The translations under genes and the position numbers were made by a program. Source: an uncultured Clostridia bacterium (GTDB lineage: Bacteria > Bacillota > Clostridia > TANB77 > CAG-508). Taken from it: a DNA stretch of 37,956 nucleotides. Below the pieces are notes generated by a model. It was not told where the DNA came from. It did no database searches and worked only from the letters and a program-made list of their open reading frames with translations. The stretch is from positions 1 to 37,956 of the forward strand of contig CALXJT010000011.1 of the NCBI GenBank assembly GCA_944388695.1, in the 5' to 3' direction. This document shows, piece by piece, positions 7,851 through 17,181 of this stretch (position 1 is its first letter; every line of letters starts with the position of its first letter).

Positions 7851-9263
7851 TTACTTAAATTTTGTCGACAATGTCTTTTCTAAACCAAATGAATTTACTC
7901 TAAAGAAATATTCTCTTCCAAGTAATCCAACTTTTTTGGTTTTTACTTCATCTGCAATTCTCATTGCAAATGTATTTTTTACCTCTGGCTCCCCATGATT
8001 TACTAAAACTAGCTTTAAATTATTGAACTGTTTTAAAAATTCAATCATTTCATCAGCTTTTGCATGTGCAGAATATTCTGTTGTATATTCTACATCTGCT
8101 ATTTTTCTTGTTATTAGTCCTCCTACTTCCACCATATCTCCAAATTTTGCATTTTTCAACCGGCTTCCCATTGTTCCTTCGGCTGTGTAACCTGTAAATT
8201 GTATTAAAGCATTTTTCCTGGATATATATTCTGGTATATATGTCTGTGCTGGTCCATATGAGCCCATTCCGGAAGTAGTAAGAATAATCTTTCTATTCAC
8301 ATCTTCCAAAATTCCTCTTCTACTCGCTTTATCTACAAATGTTAGGTTTTGTGGTAAGAAATCTCTCATTTCTTTCTTAATGTCAAGGCCATCTTTAATA
8401 TATAAGTTCGTATACTTTATTGCCAATTTTCCATCAAGATAAATTGGAATTTTAACGTCAAGTTCATGTTCTTGCATCATTTTTAACTCATATAGAATTT
8501 CTTGTGACCTTCCTAATGAAAATACCGGTGCTATTACTGTTCCACCATTACTTATACATTCTTTTATGTTTCTTCTAAAACATTTCTGGACTTCAGTAGA
8601 TTCCATATCTCCATATGTCGATTCTTGTATTATGATTAATGGTAAGTCTAAAATCCAGTCTGGAATAGGATTAACATTAAAAAACATATTTTTATTATTA
8701 TAGTCTCCTGTAAACAGTAAATTGATGTCTTCATATTCCGGATAAGTAATCTGAACAAGTATAAGTGCAGCTCCTGCAAGATGCCCATTATCAAGAAATG
8801 TGATTTTTACATTTTCATTAACCTCAATAGTCTCATTAAAGTTACATGGGTTTAACATTGATGTCGTATCATTAACATTAGTTTCTGTGTATAAACTCTT
8901 GACGTTTTTTCTTTTAGACACTGATGTTAATACTTTTAAACTATCATCTAATGCTATTGGGAGTAATTTACATGTAGTTTCTGTTGCATAGATAGGTCCT
9001 CTAAAACCTTTTTGAACCATAAATGGTAATCTTCCAATATGATCTACATGAACATGTGTAATCAAGCAAAAATCAAAATTTTCCGCATTGAACGGTAGTG
9101 TATAATTTAACTTATCATATTCCTCTTCTTGGAATAATCCACAGTCTACAACAAACCGTATTGTTTCTCTATCCGGAAATTTCACTATTACAGGAACACA
9201 TGATCCAGTAACTCCTTCGTGCATTGCCATGATATCTACGTAAGGCCGACAATTTCTTCCCAT
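7851..9263 (-). CDS. MBL-fold beta-CASP metallo-hydrolase (RNA-processing exonuclease type)
   Basis: The 470-residue protein has the metallo-beta-lactamase metal motif THVHVDHIGRLP (His70, His72, Asp74, His75), later ligands in DNGHLAGAALI and FTGDYN, and the beta-CASP and C-terminal motifs STYGDMES, TTSGMGSYGPAQTY, YSAHAKADEMIEFL and VNHGEPEVK. This is the YSH1/CPSF73-like single-protein family (COG1236), not the longer RNase J. Such enzymes use two zinc ions to cut or trim RNA. It is monocistronic: a consensus promoter lies upstream (9320-9348), the ATG follows GGAGGTATTATT, and a strong terminator lies just past the stop. Position 5 and a few other sites carry Cys, but there is no sign of secretion. 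Confidence 0.9.
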   Translation of the reverse strand: MGRNCRPYVDIMAMHEGVTGSCVPVIVKFPDRETIRFVVDCGLFQEEEYDKLNYTLPFNAENFDFCLITHVHVDHIGRLPFMVQKGFRGPIYATETTCKLLPIALDDSLKVLTSVSKRKNVKSLYTETNVNDTTSMLNPCNFNETIEVNENVKITFLDNGHLAGAALILVQITYPEYEDINLLFTGDYNNKNMFFNVNPIPDWILDLPLIIIQESTYGDMESTEVQKCFRRNIKECISNGGTVIAPVFSLGRSQEILYELKMMQEHELDVKIPIYLDGKLAIKYTNLYIKDGLDIKKEMRDFLPQNLTFVDKASRRGILEDVNRKIILTTSGMGSYGPAQTYIPEYISRKNALIQFTGYTAEGTMGSRLKNAKFGDMVEVGGLITRKIADVEYTTEYSAHAKADEMIEFLKQFNNLKLVLVNHGEPEVKNTFAMRIADEVKTKKVGLLGREYFFRVNSFGLEKTLSTKFK

Positions 9264-9319
9264 AATAATACCTCCATTAAATTATTTTATTCAATGTTTA
9301 TAGTATCTATCATATAACA

Positions 9320-9348
9320 AGTTTACCATTCTGCTTTATTTATGTCAA
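9320..9348 (-). promoter_or_regulatory. SigA-type promoter of the beta-CASP gene
   Basis: On the minus strand a perfect -35 TTGACA (9343-9348) is followed after 17 bases by TAAACT (9320-9325), four of six matches to TATAAT. It lies about 57 bases upstream of the start codon at 9263. Confidence 0.6.
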
Positions 9349-9416
9349 GAACTTTATTTAAGAATTTATTTAAGAATTTGAATAAAAAAAGCTAAAATTG
9401 AAAATTAAGTTGCAAA

Positions 9417-9476
9417 TTGGGAACAGACTCATTTTTCAAGAAAATATTTATTCAATAAAAATGAGTCTGTTCCCAA
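9417..9476. repeat. Long 20-bp inverted repeat, terminator or MITE-like
   Basis: TTGGGAACAGACTCATTTTT (9417-9436) is perfectly complementary to 9457-9476, with a 20-base AT loop. TAAGTTG also occurs just outside the left arm and is complementary to the sequence running out of the right arm (CAACTTA). It lies just past the end of the class B PBP gene and can serve as its terminator (T-run on the minus strand). Its length and mosaic outer arms also suit a small repetitive palindromic element. Confidence 0.7.
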
Positions 9477-9511
9477 CTTAAAATTTTCTATTCATTTCTT
9501 CAAGTTAAAAT

Positions 9512-11530
9512 TTATTGTAAAACTGATTTTATTTTTTGGATTATATAATGACTTCCGCCATCACTATTATTTTGAACATTTTCCACCATTCCTACAAATA
9601 GTAAATCACCTTGTTCTCTTCCAACTGTAAAGCAGTCAAACCATCCAAGTGTTCCACTTTCTGTGTCTTCTCTAGATGTTTTTAATTCTGCTGTTCCTGT
9701 TTTTCCAGCTATTGTTAATCCTGATACTCTCATATCACCTGCTGTTGCGTTTGGTCCTTCTACTAATTGAATTAAATCATTTTTTATTTCATCTGCTGCT
9801 TCTTTAGTAAATGCATTTTCTTTATAATATTCTGTTTTTCCTTCATTATATTCAACATATGGTTTTACCATATTTCCTCCATTTGCAAATGCTGAATATA
9901 TTGAAGCCATGTGTATTGGGTTTACAAGTAAATCTCCTTGACCATATCCTGTGTCTGCTAATTTAATTTCTGTTGATATTTCATCTTGTGAACTATATTG
10001 TGATGATTTTAAAGTTAATGGAAAGTCTAAAGTTTCTCCAAATCCAATATTTTTTAAATTATCTTGCATTGTTTCTTTCCCTATTTGTAATACTGCTTGT
10101 GCAAAGAAAATATTATCTGAATATAAAAGTGCATTTGCTATATTTTTTGCTCCACTATATCCTGTTAATGTTGTTATTTGATAATCTCCCCAGCTTGCAT
10201 CTTTTTGCCAACTCTTTCCTGAATATTGGAATGTTGTATCTGGAGTTAATTTTCCTGTTGTAAGTCCTATGGCTGCTGTTATTGGTTTAAATGTTGAACC
10301 TGGACAATAAGTTTGTATAAATCTATTAAACAATGGTTTTGCTTCATCATTATTTAATGCATTCCATTCATCATTTGTTAGCCCTACTACAAATGAGTTT
10401 GAATCATATGTTGGTGTGCTAACTGCTGCTAGTAATTCACCTGTTTCTGGATTCATTACAACAAATAACCCTTTATCATTTTGCATTTGTTCATATAGTT
10501 CTTTTTGTAAGCTACTATCTATTGTTAATTGTATAGTTTCTCCATCCTTTTTCTCTTGTTTAGCTATTGTTTTTAATTTATTTCCTTCTTCATCTTGTAT
10601 ATAGATTTCTGTTCCATCTATTCCTCTTAATCTTTCTTCAAAAGCTTGTTCTAGTCCTGCTTTTCCTATAACACTTGTTGCACTATATCCTTTTCCAGCA
10701 TTTTCTTCTAATTCTTCTGCATTTATTGTTTGCACATAACCTATTAAATGAGCCGCTTCTTTTCCTAGTGGATATACTCTTGCATTTACTTTATTAATTT
10801 GTACACCTGGTATTTGTAATAATTGATTTTTTAAATCTGTTTGTGTATCTGAAACTTTTTTTATTGGTACAAATGTATCATCTTTTGCCCATGATGCTGA
10901 TAGTTGTTCATTTATATATTCAACACTTACTCCTGTTAATTCAGAAATTTGCTGAATAGAACTCTCTTTGTTTTCTTCTAATTTTCCTGGAACAATTCCT
11001 ATTGATGAGATTGTTCCATTTTCTGCAAGTTTTTCTCCATTTCTGTCTAATATTTCTCCTCTTGAACTTTCTAAAGTTGAAACTCTTACCTTATCTGTAT
11101 CTCTTAACTCTGGAAAAATTAATGCTGAACTCCATTCAATTTTATATTCTTTATCTTCTTTTACAAGTTTTATTTTATTCTCAAATTCCACATTTCCTGC
11201 AGAAGTTCCCATTTTTTCTGTATATGGTATAACTATTTTTCCATCTTCTTTTGAACTTTCTCCTAAACTTACTTCTATTTTTACTGCATCAATTCCTTCA
11301 TATATATTCTTATTTCTTGATATAAAATCTTCTTCTGAAATATTACTTTTTGAATCTGTTGATATATATGAATATAATTCTTCATATTTTTTGTCATTTA
11401 TTTTAGAGAAGTATTCATTTACAACATCTTCTGGCTTTTCTTTTGGCATATTTACATATACTATTACTCCCACAATAGCAATAATAATTATAATAGCTAT
11501 TATTATAATTGGTACTACTTTTTTCTTCAT
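9512..11530 (-). CDS. Class B penicillin-binding protein with MecA-like N-terminal domain
   Basis: The 672-residue peptidoglycan transpeptidase has an N-terminal anchor (about 5-28), then an NTF2/MecA_N-like domain (PEDVVNEYFSKINDKKYEEL), a PBP dimerisation domain (SRGEILDRNGEKLAENG and VIGKAGLEQAFEERLRG) and a transpeptidase domain. The active-site triad motifs are all present: STFK in CPGSTFKPITA (Ser412, Lys415), YSDN, and KTGTAE. This layout is that of PBP2a/PBP3 in Firmicutes, which cross-link wall at the outer membrane face. The start is set at the ATG 11530, nine bases after AAGG; the earlier in-frame ATGs overlap that site. MecA-like domain order does not by itself mean beta-lactam resistance. 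It is followed closely downstream by the large inverted repeat at 9417-9476. Confidence 0.93.
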   Translation of the reverse strand: MKKKVVPIIIIAIIIIIAIVGVIVYVNMPKEKPEDVVNEYFSKINDKKYEELYSYISTDSKSNISEEDFISRNKNIYEGIDAVKIEVSLGESSKEDGKIVIPYTEKMGTSAGNVEFENKIKLVKEDKEYKIEWSSALIFPELRDTDKVRVSTLESSRGEILDRNGEKLAENGTISSIGIVPGKLEENKESSIQQISELTGVSVEYINEQLSASWAKDDTFVPIKKVSDTQTDLKNQLLQIPGVQINKVNARVYPLGKEAAHLIGYVQTINAEELEENAGKGYSATSVIGKAGLEQAFEERLRGIDGTEIYIQDEEGNKLKTIAKQEKKDGETIQLTIDSSLQKELYEQMQNDKGLFVVMNPETGELLAAVSTPTYDSNSFVVGLTNDEWNALNNDEAKPLFNRFIQTYCPGSTFKPITAAIGLTTGKLTPDTTFQYSGKSWQKDASWGDYQITTLTGYSGAKNIANALLYSDNIFFAQAVLQIGKETMQDNLKNIGFGETLDFPLTLKSSQYSSQDEISTEIKLADTGYGQGDLLVNPIHMASIYSAFANGGNMVKPYVEYNEGKTEYYKENAFTKEAADEIKNDLIQLVEGPNATAGDMRVSGLTIAGKTGTAELKTSREDTESGTLGWFDCFTVGREQGDLLFVGMVENVQNNSDGGSHYIIQKIKSVLQ

Positions 11531-11605
11531 ATTCCTCATCCTTCCCTTTATCATAAACTATAATAATATCCTTTTGATTGAAATTATATAATTTATGAAC
11601 ATTTT

Positions 11606-12247
11606 CTATTTTACTATTATTCCTAATAATTTTGAAAGTTCGATTGCTTGCCATTCATTTACAATCATACCTCTTAAATCTTTTACATCAACTGTAATTC
11701 CATCTATATTACATGTTCTAAAATCTAATTTTTGTAAACTTGTTTGAAAAAATTGAGACTTCTGAAAATTTACATTATCGAACTTACAATTTCGTATACT
11801 TCCATTTGTTATGCTTGATACCTCAAAATTACTCTCTTCTATATTCAAATTTTTCCATTTCATATCTGAAAAGTTTGAATACATTAAATTCGATTCTATA
11901 ATTTCACTATCATATATTATTGTATCTGGAAACTTACTACCCATCATTTTACAATTTTTAAAGCTAACTCTTAAGAAACTCGCTTGTCCGAAATCTACAT
12001 TTGAGAAATCACAATCTTCAAATAAAGTATCTGTAAAACTACATTGATAGAATTTAGAGTTTTGGCAATTACATTTTAGGAATACTGATTTTGTAAAATC
12101 TATATTTTTAGCTATTATATCAAATTCTTCAATTTTTTCATATAGCTTTTTGTAAACTTCTTCATTATTATTTTCTGAATACAATATATCTTCTTTTATA
12201 CTTATTCCTTTTTCTAATTCATCCATATTTATTACTGTTTTTTTCAC
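11606..12247 (-). CDS. Pentapeptide-repeat protein (Qnr-like fold)
   Basis: The 213-residue protein has repeated A(D/N)(L/F)xx units forming a right-handed quadrilateral beta helix: for example NIDFTKSVFLKCNCQNSKF, DCDFSNVDFGQASFLRVSF and NCKFDNVNFQKSQFFQTSL. A C-terminal capping helix (VNEWQAIELSKLLGIIVK) follows, as in Qnr-type and other Firmicute pentapeptide proteins. Qnr relatives mimic DNA and protect gyrase, but most chromosomal members have no known role, so I make no resistance claim. The start is a GTG preceded by AGGAG. The gene lies 10 bp downstream of the Xre regulator (12258-12464), so they are probably co-transcribed. Confidence 0.88.
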   Translation of the reverse strand: MKKTVINMDELEKGISIKEDILYSENNNEEVYKKLYEKIEEFDIIAKNIDFTKSVFLKCNCQNSKFYQCSFTDTLFEDCDFSNVDFGQASFLRVSFKNCKMMGSKFPDTIIYDSEIIESNLMYSNFSDMKWKNLNIEESNFEVSSITNGSIRNCKFDNVNFQKSQFFQTSLQKLDFRTCNIDGITVDVKDLRGMIVNEWQAIELSKLLGIIVK

Positions 12248-12257
12248 AATATTTCTC

Positions 12258-12464
12258 CTAATTATTTTTATATTCTAATATATCTCCAGGTGTGCATTCT
12301 AAAGCTTCACATATTGCATCTAATGTAGAAAAACGTATAGCTTTTCCTCTATTATTTTTTAATATTGATAAATTTGCTGGTGTTATCCCTATTTTTTCAG
12401 AAAGTTCTAAAGAACTTATTTTTCTTTTTGCCATCATTACATCTAAATTAACAATAATTGACAT
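12258..12464 (-). CDS. Small Xre-family HTH regulator (YozG-like)
   Basis: This 68-residue protein is almost entirely one Cro/C1-type helix-turn-helix: LDVMMAKRKISSLELSEKIG, ITPANLSILKNNR (recognition helix), then FSTLDAICEALECTPGDILEY. This is the compact YozG-like type typically encoded next to DUF2975 membrane proteins, as here (12526-13041, same strand, immediately upstream). It starts at an ATG after GGAGG. It may regulate its own operon, but no operator is evident to me. Confidence 0.92.
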   Translation of the reverse strand: MSIIVNLDVMMAKRKISSLELSEKIGITPANLSILKNNRGKAIRFSTLDAICEALECTPGDILEYKNN

Positions 12465-12525
12465 ATATAATTTTGCCTCCTTATTTAATAATTAAACTTA
12501 TTTATTGTTTTTTATTGTAATATTT

Positions 12526-13041
12526 TTATATAGTTAAGTCGTTTTCTTCTTTATTTTCAACAGCTTCTTTATATATTTTAGATAAAAATTTTAATCCTGT
12601 ACCTATTATTATAAATATTATTGCTATAACTAATATAAAGAAATCTACAATACTAAACAAACCTAAACCTACTCCTTGGTTTTGAATAATCATTATTGTA
12701 AATGTTATAAATCCTAATATATACAATGCTCCTATTATATATCCATATATACTACTTCTTTTTAAATATTTTATATTATTCTGATTAAATATTTCATTCT
12801 TCTCTAATTTTGAAAATAATTTAACAAATTCTATTAATAGTAATAATGCAGGTATACTTGTAATATATATTATAAGATTTGTTATTAATAAATTAATATT
12901 TGATTCCAATATTTTTACATATCCATTATTATTTATCGTTATTATTGGAAATGCTACAATTCCAATAATACATAAAACACATAAGATTATAAATATAAAT
13001 TTTATTATTTTACTTATTTTTTTTACTTTTTCCTTCTCCAT
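12526..13041 (-). CDS. DUF2975 membrane protein
   Basis: The 171-residue integral membrane protein has four predicted transmembrane segments (about 12-34, 48-68, 98-118, 127-150). A conserved-looking loop between helices two and three (LFSKLEKNEIFNQNNIKYLK) is the DUF2975 signature. It is paired with the YozG-like regulator directly downstream, the standard arrangement for this family. Its biochemical role is not known; a membrane partner that controls the small HTH protein is plausible but is inference. Confidence 0.87.
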   Translation of the reverse strand: MEKEKVKKISKIIKFIFIILCVLCIIGIVAFPIITINNNGYVKILESNINLLITNLIIYITSIPALLLLIEFVKLFSKLEKNEIFNQNNIKYLKRSSIYGYIIGALYILGFITFTIMIIQNQGVGLGLFSIVDFFILVIAIIFIIIGTGLKFLSKIYKEAVENKEENDLTI

Positions 13042-13066
13042 AACTATTCTCCTTTTTAGTTTATAA

Positions 13067-14602
13067 TTACTTTAAATTATCTAAAAGATTTTCTGCCCTA
13101 AATTCAGATAAATTAAATTCGAATATGCTACTATCCTTATTCTTAATATATTCTTTTTGGATTTCTAAATAATTTCTTGTCATATCTTGGTCATTTTTCA
13201 ACTTCTCTTTTGCCTCTACAGATAAATTACTTGTTCCCAAAGAAAGTACCCTTACCTTTTGTTTAGTTGCATCAATGCCTGTTGAATATAATATATATGA
13301 CATATCTAAATCAACATTTTCTGGATCTTTTAAATATCTATTTATATTATTTCTTGCAATTAAATTATCTATATTTATAAAATTCAACCCTACATATGTT
13401 ACAGATATAATAATTAAAATACTTCTAAATACATTTATTTTCTTTCCAGATAGGCTTATAAATATTGGAATTGTAATAATTATCTCTGTTATAAGCACAA
13501 AATATACCAATAATCTTAAATATGTATAACCATATTCTTGTTCATATAAAAACATTCTCATTCCAGCAATTAAATCTAGACAAATTGTAAATACCAATAA
13601 AAAGATTCCTAACACCTTTAATTTTTTATCTTTCCTATTTCTATTTTTTGTTATCCTTAATTTTAAAAGTACTAAAAAGTTAATTAATGAAACTACCATT
13701 AATTGAAAAAATCCTTGTCTTGCATATGATGAATATCCAAAATTTTCATCAATATTTTTTGTTGTTAAAATAAAGTTCTTAATTTGTACCAAAACAAATA
13801 CTAAATATATTAAATTTAGTGAAATCAGTAATAATTTACTTGTAAAATTCCCTTTTCTTTTTTCATCTTCCACCATTTTTCTCTTTTCTTCTTCAGTCCA
13901 CATAGAAAATTCTTCAATATCTTTAGTCTCTTGTTGTAAACACTTCTCTGTTACTAATTGATATGAAAATGATAAAATATAAAATAAAACAATTACAAGT
14001 ATTAAAATTCTTATAAAAAAATCTATAAAATTGCCATTCCACAAAATTCCACTTATAAAATCTCCAATTCCATCAAATATACTAGCAAAAGATTCATCCG
14101 CAGAGCTTAACAATAATAAAACAACTATTATTACAGGCAATATAATTAATACAGATTTAAAAAACAACTTTATCTTTTCCCAACCTTGTAACTCCCCTGT
14201 TATCTCTTCTCTCTTTTCTCTTATCTTATCTAATGCTTCACCTATTTTATTTATCGGTCTAATAAAACATCCTAAAATATTCCAAAAAAATCCCTTTGCT
14301 TGAATCTCTTTTTCCTCTAATTCTATCAACATCACAATAAATAACACTGGTATCACAAAACCATTCAAAATTCTAAATAATTCATTATTAAAAATAAAAT
14401 ACGAACTACTCAAAAACAAAATTGGAATTAACCAAAAAAGAGCCTTTTTATTTTTAATCTTATTACTTTCAGCCAAAATCTTATAAAAATAGAAGCTTAA
14501 ACCACCCACAAATATTACCATTGAAATTCCCAATTCTTGATTCCAAAATAATATTGAATGTAAAACACTAAAAAATAAACTTCCAAATACAATTTTCTTC
14601 AT
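13067..14602 (-). CDS. DUF4173/DUF4153 multi-spanning membrane protein
   Basis: The 511-residue protein has about ten to eleven hydrophobic segments across its first 410 residues. It matches the DUF4173 style: a FRILNGFVIPVLFIVMLIE region, a cytoplasmic loop with GQAL-like IRPINKIGEALDKI, and a family-typical YSSYARQGFFQLMVVSLINF segment. The soluble C-terminal tail (about 100 residues) includes NRYLKDPENVDLDMSYILY, as in other members. Function is unknown. It is the first gene of the run continuing into DUF2975, the Xre regulator and the pentapeptide gene (25-60 bp gaps, same strand), so these four may be one operon. Confidence 0.85.
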   Translation of the reverse strand: MKKIVFGSLFFSVLHSILFWNQELGISMVIFVGGLSFYFYKILAESNKIKNKKALFWLIPILFLSSSYFIFNNELFRILNGFVIPVLFIVMLIELEEKEIQAKGFFWNILGCFIRPINKIGEALDKIREKREEITGELQGWEKIKLFFKSVLIILPVIIVVLLLLSSADESFASIFDGIGDFISGILWNGNFIDFFIRILILVIVLFYILSFSYQLVTEKCLQQETKDIEEFSMWTEEEKRKMVEDEKRKGNFTSKLLLISLNLIYLVFVLVQIKNFILTTKNIDENFGYSSYARQGFFQLMVVSLINFLVLLKLRITKNRNRKDKKLKVLGIFLLVFTICLDLIAGMRMFLYEQEYGYTYLRLLVYFVLITEIIITIPIFISLSGKKINVFRSILIIISVTYVGLNFINIDNLIARNNINRYLKDPENVDLDMSYILYSTGIDATKQKVRVLSLGTSNLSVEAKEKLKNDQDMTRNYLEIQKEYIKNKDSSIFEFNLSEFRAENLLDNLK

Positions 14603-14686
14603 AAACTACCTCCCTAAATTTCAAGAATAGTTTATACCTATTTTTATCATTTGTCAATACTTTATTATCGTTTTTTGATATTTTTT

Positions 14687-15730
14687 TTAGATTTTAGGCA
14701 AAAATATAATAAGACCTACGACCGCAGCCATTATAGCAGAAACAAGCACCGCCCCAGCCGCAACATCTTTAGCAAGCTTCGCTTTAGGATTCCTTTCTGG
14801 CATAGCAATATCCACAGTTGCCTCAATCGCAGTATTAACCAACTCTAAAGAAATAACCAAACCAAATAAAATTATACAAGCAATCCATTCAGTCGCACTA
14901 ATTTTATAAACAAAACCAGCTATTATCACAATAACCATAATAATAAAATGAATCTTTAAATTTTGTTCTGTTTGAAAAGCCTCTTTCAAACCTTCACCTG
15001 CATATTTAAAACTATTAATAAATCTTTTCTTCTTTTTATTAAACTTAATATGATTCCTATTTACCATAGACCTCTTCCCACTTATCTGTATTTTTTTACT
15101 CTTCTCTAATTTCAAATAACTTCTAATTACATTAGTTATTAAAATCAGATAAATTAAAGAAATTGCAAATCCTCCAATTACATCACTTGCATAATGTACT
15201 CCTAAATATACTCTACTAAAACCAATCAACAAAATTAGTAATCCCAGAATGCCACAAGATGCATATTTCAAATTCTTATTCTTAACTTTTTTCCATATAA
15301 TATAAATTATCAATCCATAAAAAGCCATACTCACCATTGAATGTCCTGATGGAAAACTATATCCTGTTTCATCTATTAACCTATACCCTTCTGGTCTTGG
15401 TCTTTGAACAAAAAGCTTTAAAATAACATTTAATACTGCACTAATAATTAAATTAATATTTATGCATAATCCTATTTTTTTATCCTTTAGAACTATTAAT
15501 GATAATATTCCTATTGCTATTAAAACATATGCTCCTCCAAATACTGTTATTACTTTAAAAAATCCTGTTAAGAAATCTGTTCTCATATTCATAGTAATAT
15601 TTTTATATACACTAATATCCCATTCTATTTGTTCTGCCCTATATATATTCTGTAATATCGCCAATAATATTATTGAACATAATAATACTATTATCCATTT
15701 ATAATTTTTTTGCAATATTTCTTTTACCAT
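14687..15730 (-). CDS. PAP2 phosphatase fused to undecaprenol/diacylglycerol kinase
   Basis: The 347-residue membrane protein contains two lipid-phosphate enzymes. Residues about 1-215 are a PAP2 phosphatase with the three phosphatase signatures KLFVQRPRP, PSGHS and SRVYLGVHYASDV across six helices. Residues about 230-347 are a DgkA-type kinase: RFINSFKYAGEGLKEAFQTE, EQNLKIH and the catalytic/ATP segment LELVNTAIEATVD, followed by AKDVAAGAVLVSA. The Gram-positive DgkA homologue phosphorylates undecaprenol, and PAP2 enzymes dephosphorylate undecaprenyl pyrophosphate. One polypeptide could therefore feed both recycled and free lipid into the C55-P carrier pool for wall synthesis. The linker carries a basic patch (FNKKKKR). 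It is separated by 15 bp from the next upstream gene and probably shares its transcript. Confidence 0.92.
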   Translation of the reverse strand: MVKEILQKNYKWIIVLLCSIILLAILQNIYRAEQIEWDISVYKNITMNMRTDFLTGFFKVITVFGGAYVLIAIGILSLIVLKDKKIGLCININLIISAVLNVILKLFVQRPRPEGYRLIDETGYSFPSGHSMVSMAFYGLIIYIIWKKVKNKNLKYASCGILGLLILLIGFSRVYLGVHYASDVIGGFAISLIYLILITNVIRSYLKLEKSKKIQISGKRSMVNRNHIKFNKKKKRFINSFKYAGEGLKEAFQTEQNLKIHFIIMVIVIIAGFVYKISATEWIACIILFGLVISLELVNTAIEATVDIAMPERNPKAKLAKDVAAGAVLVSAIMAAVVGLIIFLPKI

Positions 15731-15745
15731 ATTTTGCCCCTTTTT

Positions 15746-17131
15746 TTACATTTTTTCTTTTTTATTTTTAGACTCTTCTTTTCTATTTTTAGACTTTTCT
15801 TTTCTATTTTTAGACTTTTCTTTTCTATTTTTAGACTTTTCTTTTCTATTTTTTATCTTTTCATTAACTTTTTCTTTAAAATTCTCAAAACTTTTTCTTA
15901 TATCTATATTTTCTATTGTCTCATTAATCTTATAATATATTTTTACTCTTTGTGATACTGTTAGATAAATAGTCCATAATAATGTATACATAGCTGTTGA
16001 TATCATAAATGAAACTTCTCCCATATAATATTCTGATGTATATAAATCATTATTACTAATTGCTCCTGCAATCATCCTCAAAATTGTAAATACTAATGTT
16101 ACTATTAAAGATATAATTGTTGCTCTTCTAGCTTTACCTGGTGTACTTTTATTTTTCCTTAATAATATATAAACTATATAAGCATTTAAAATAATCACTA
16201 ATACACTATGTAAAGTAATTAATACTTTATATTCTTCTAAATTTTCTAATAATAAAACATTTCTTATATCCAATATTCTTAAAACTATTTGATAAAGATT
16301 GATAAGCCAAAATATTCCTAAAATCCCACCAAATTTACTAAATCTTTTTATTTCTTTATCTTTCAAATTTTTATCTATTTGTTTACTATCTCTTCTTCTT
16401 ATTATAAAAAATGCTATTCCTATTATAATTAAAGTTACAATTACTGCTATAGCTGTCTTTTCCAATATTTCCTGTGAGGTATCTTCTCTAGGAAGTTCTT
16501 TAAATGTTATATTCTCTAATATTTTTGCATCATTTGCAGAATCTACATCTATATTGAAATATCTTATACCAATAGTAATTAATCTTTGGTTCATTACTGT
16601 GTAATATGTTGATAAATTCATTGTTTCTTCATCTTCTGTCTTTCCACTAGATATTATGTGAAAATATACATTTCCGTTTTCTGTTTTATATAATTCATCT
16701 GATACTATTTCTATACTTGTAGTTCCAGCCTGTTCTTTTACAGACTCTATGAATTTTTCATAATATTGTTTTAAATCATCTTCTGTTAATTTATTAAGGT
16801 CTGGAATATCTCTATATGCCATATTTTTATTTTGAATCACTAATACTTCTTTTGTTCTATCTGATTCCAGGCTATCTACTGCATCTAATAATATTCCACT
16901 ACTTTTGTAACTCGCTAAATATTCTTCTTTGGAAGTTATAAAATCTAATTTTTCATCATTGTTTTCTAATCCTGTTATAATCTCAAACATATTTGAATCG
17001 ATACTTATATTAATTCCTGCATCTTCTAGGTTATAAGTTTTTTTCTCTATCACATCATCTGCTTTTACTGAATTAAATATCATGATTATTGTAAAAAATA
17101 TTCCTATTATAAAATTAATTTTCTTTTTCAT
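15746..17131 (-). CDS. Secreted-domain membrane protein with Lys-rich C-terminal repeats, unrecognised
   Basis: The 461-residue protein has a signal peptide (residues 1-24, ending VKA). An extracytoplasmic domain of about 200 residues follows (GINISIDSNMFEII, STYYTVMNQRLITIGI) that looks like the small stress or PsbP-like domains of Firmicute lipoproteins. A membrane helix (about 228-246) with IIRRRDSK at its inside end comes next, then four more helices (about 270-400). The second membrane part, FGGILGIFWLINLYQIVLRI, recalls DUF2569, but I hold that loosely. The C terminus is a run of KNRKEKS heptads, strongly basic, probably cytoplasmic and possibly interacting with nucleic acid or acidic lipids. 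It precedes the PAP2-DgkA gene on the same transcript. Confidence 0.7.
   Translation of the reverse strand: MKKKINFIIGIFFTIIMIFNSVKADDVIEKKTYNLEDAGINISIDSNMFEIITGLENNDEKLDFITSKEEYLASYKSSGILLDAVDSLESDRTKEVLVIQNKNMAYRDIPDLNKLTEDDLKQYYEKFIESVKEQAGTTSIEIVSDELYKTENGNVYFHIISSGKTEDEETMNLSTYYTVMNQRLITIGIRYFNIDVDSANDAKILENITFKELPREDTSQEILEKTAIAVIVTLIIIGIAFFIIRRRDSKQIDKNLKDKEIKRFSKFGGILGIFWLINLYQIVLRILDIRNVLLLENLEEYKVLITLHSVLVIILNAYIVYILLRKNKSTPGKARRATIISLIVTLVFTILRMIAGAISNNDLYTSEYYMGEVSFMISTAMYTLLWTIYLTVSQRVKIYYKINETIENIDIRKSFENFKEKVNEKIKNRKEKSKNRKEKSKNRKEKSKNRKEESKNKKEKM
15749..15853 (-). repeat. 21-bp tandem repeat encoding KNRKEKS heptads
   Basis: Five 21-bp units occupy the extreme 3' end of the membrane protein gene: three near-identical KNRKEKS units, then KNRKEES and KNKKEKM before the stop. 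The near-identity at DNA level points to recent slippage expansion, so copy number is likely to vary between strains. Confidence 0.85.
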
Positions 17132-17181
17132 TTTTTATTCCTTATATTTATATTTAGATTTTATGGATATATCTATAAACC

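Noticed and set aside
9512..11530. mecA-type resistance determinant
   Set aside because: The domain order is shared by ordinary Firmicute class B PBPs; sequence alone does not show resistance.
15710..15955. Plus-strand frame with repeated IFRLFFS units
   Set aside because: It is the antisense shadow of the KNRKEKS tandem repeat.
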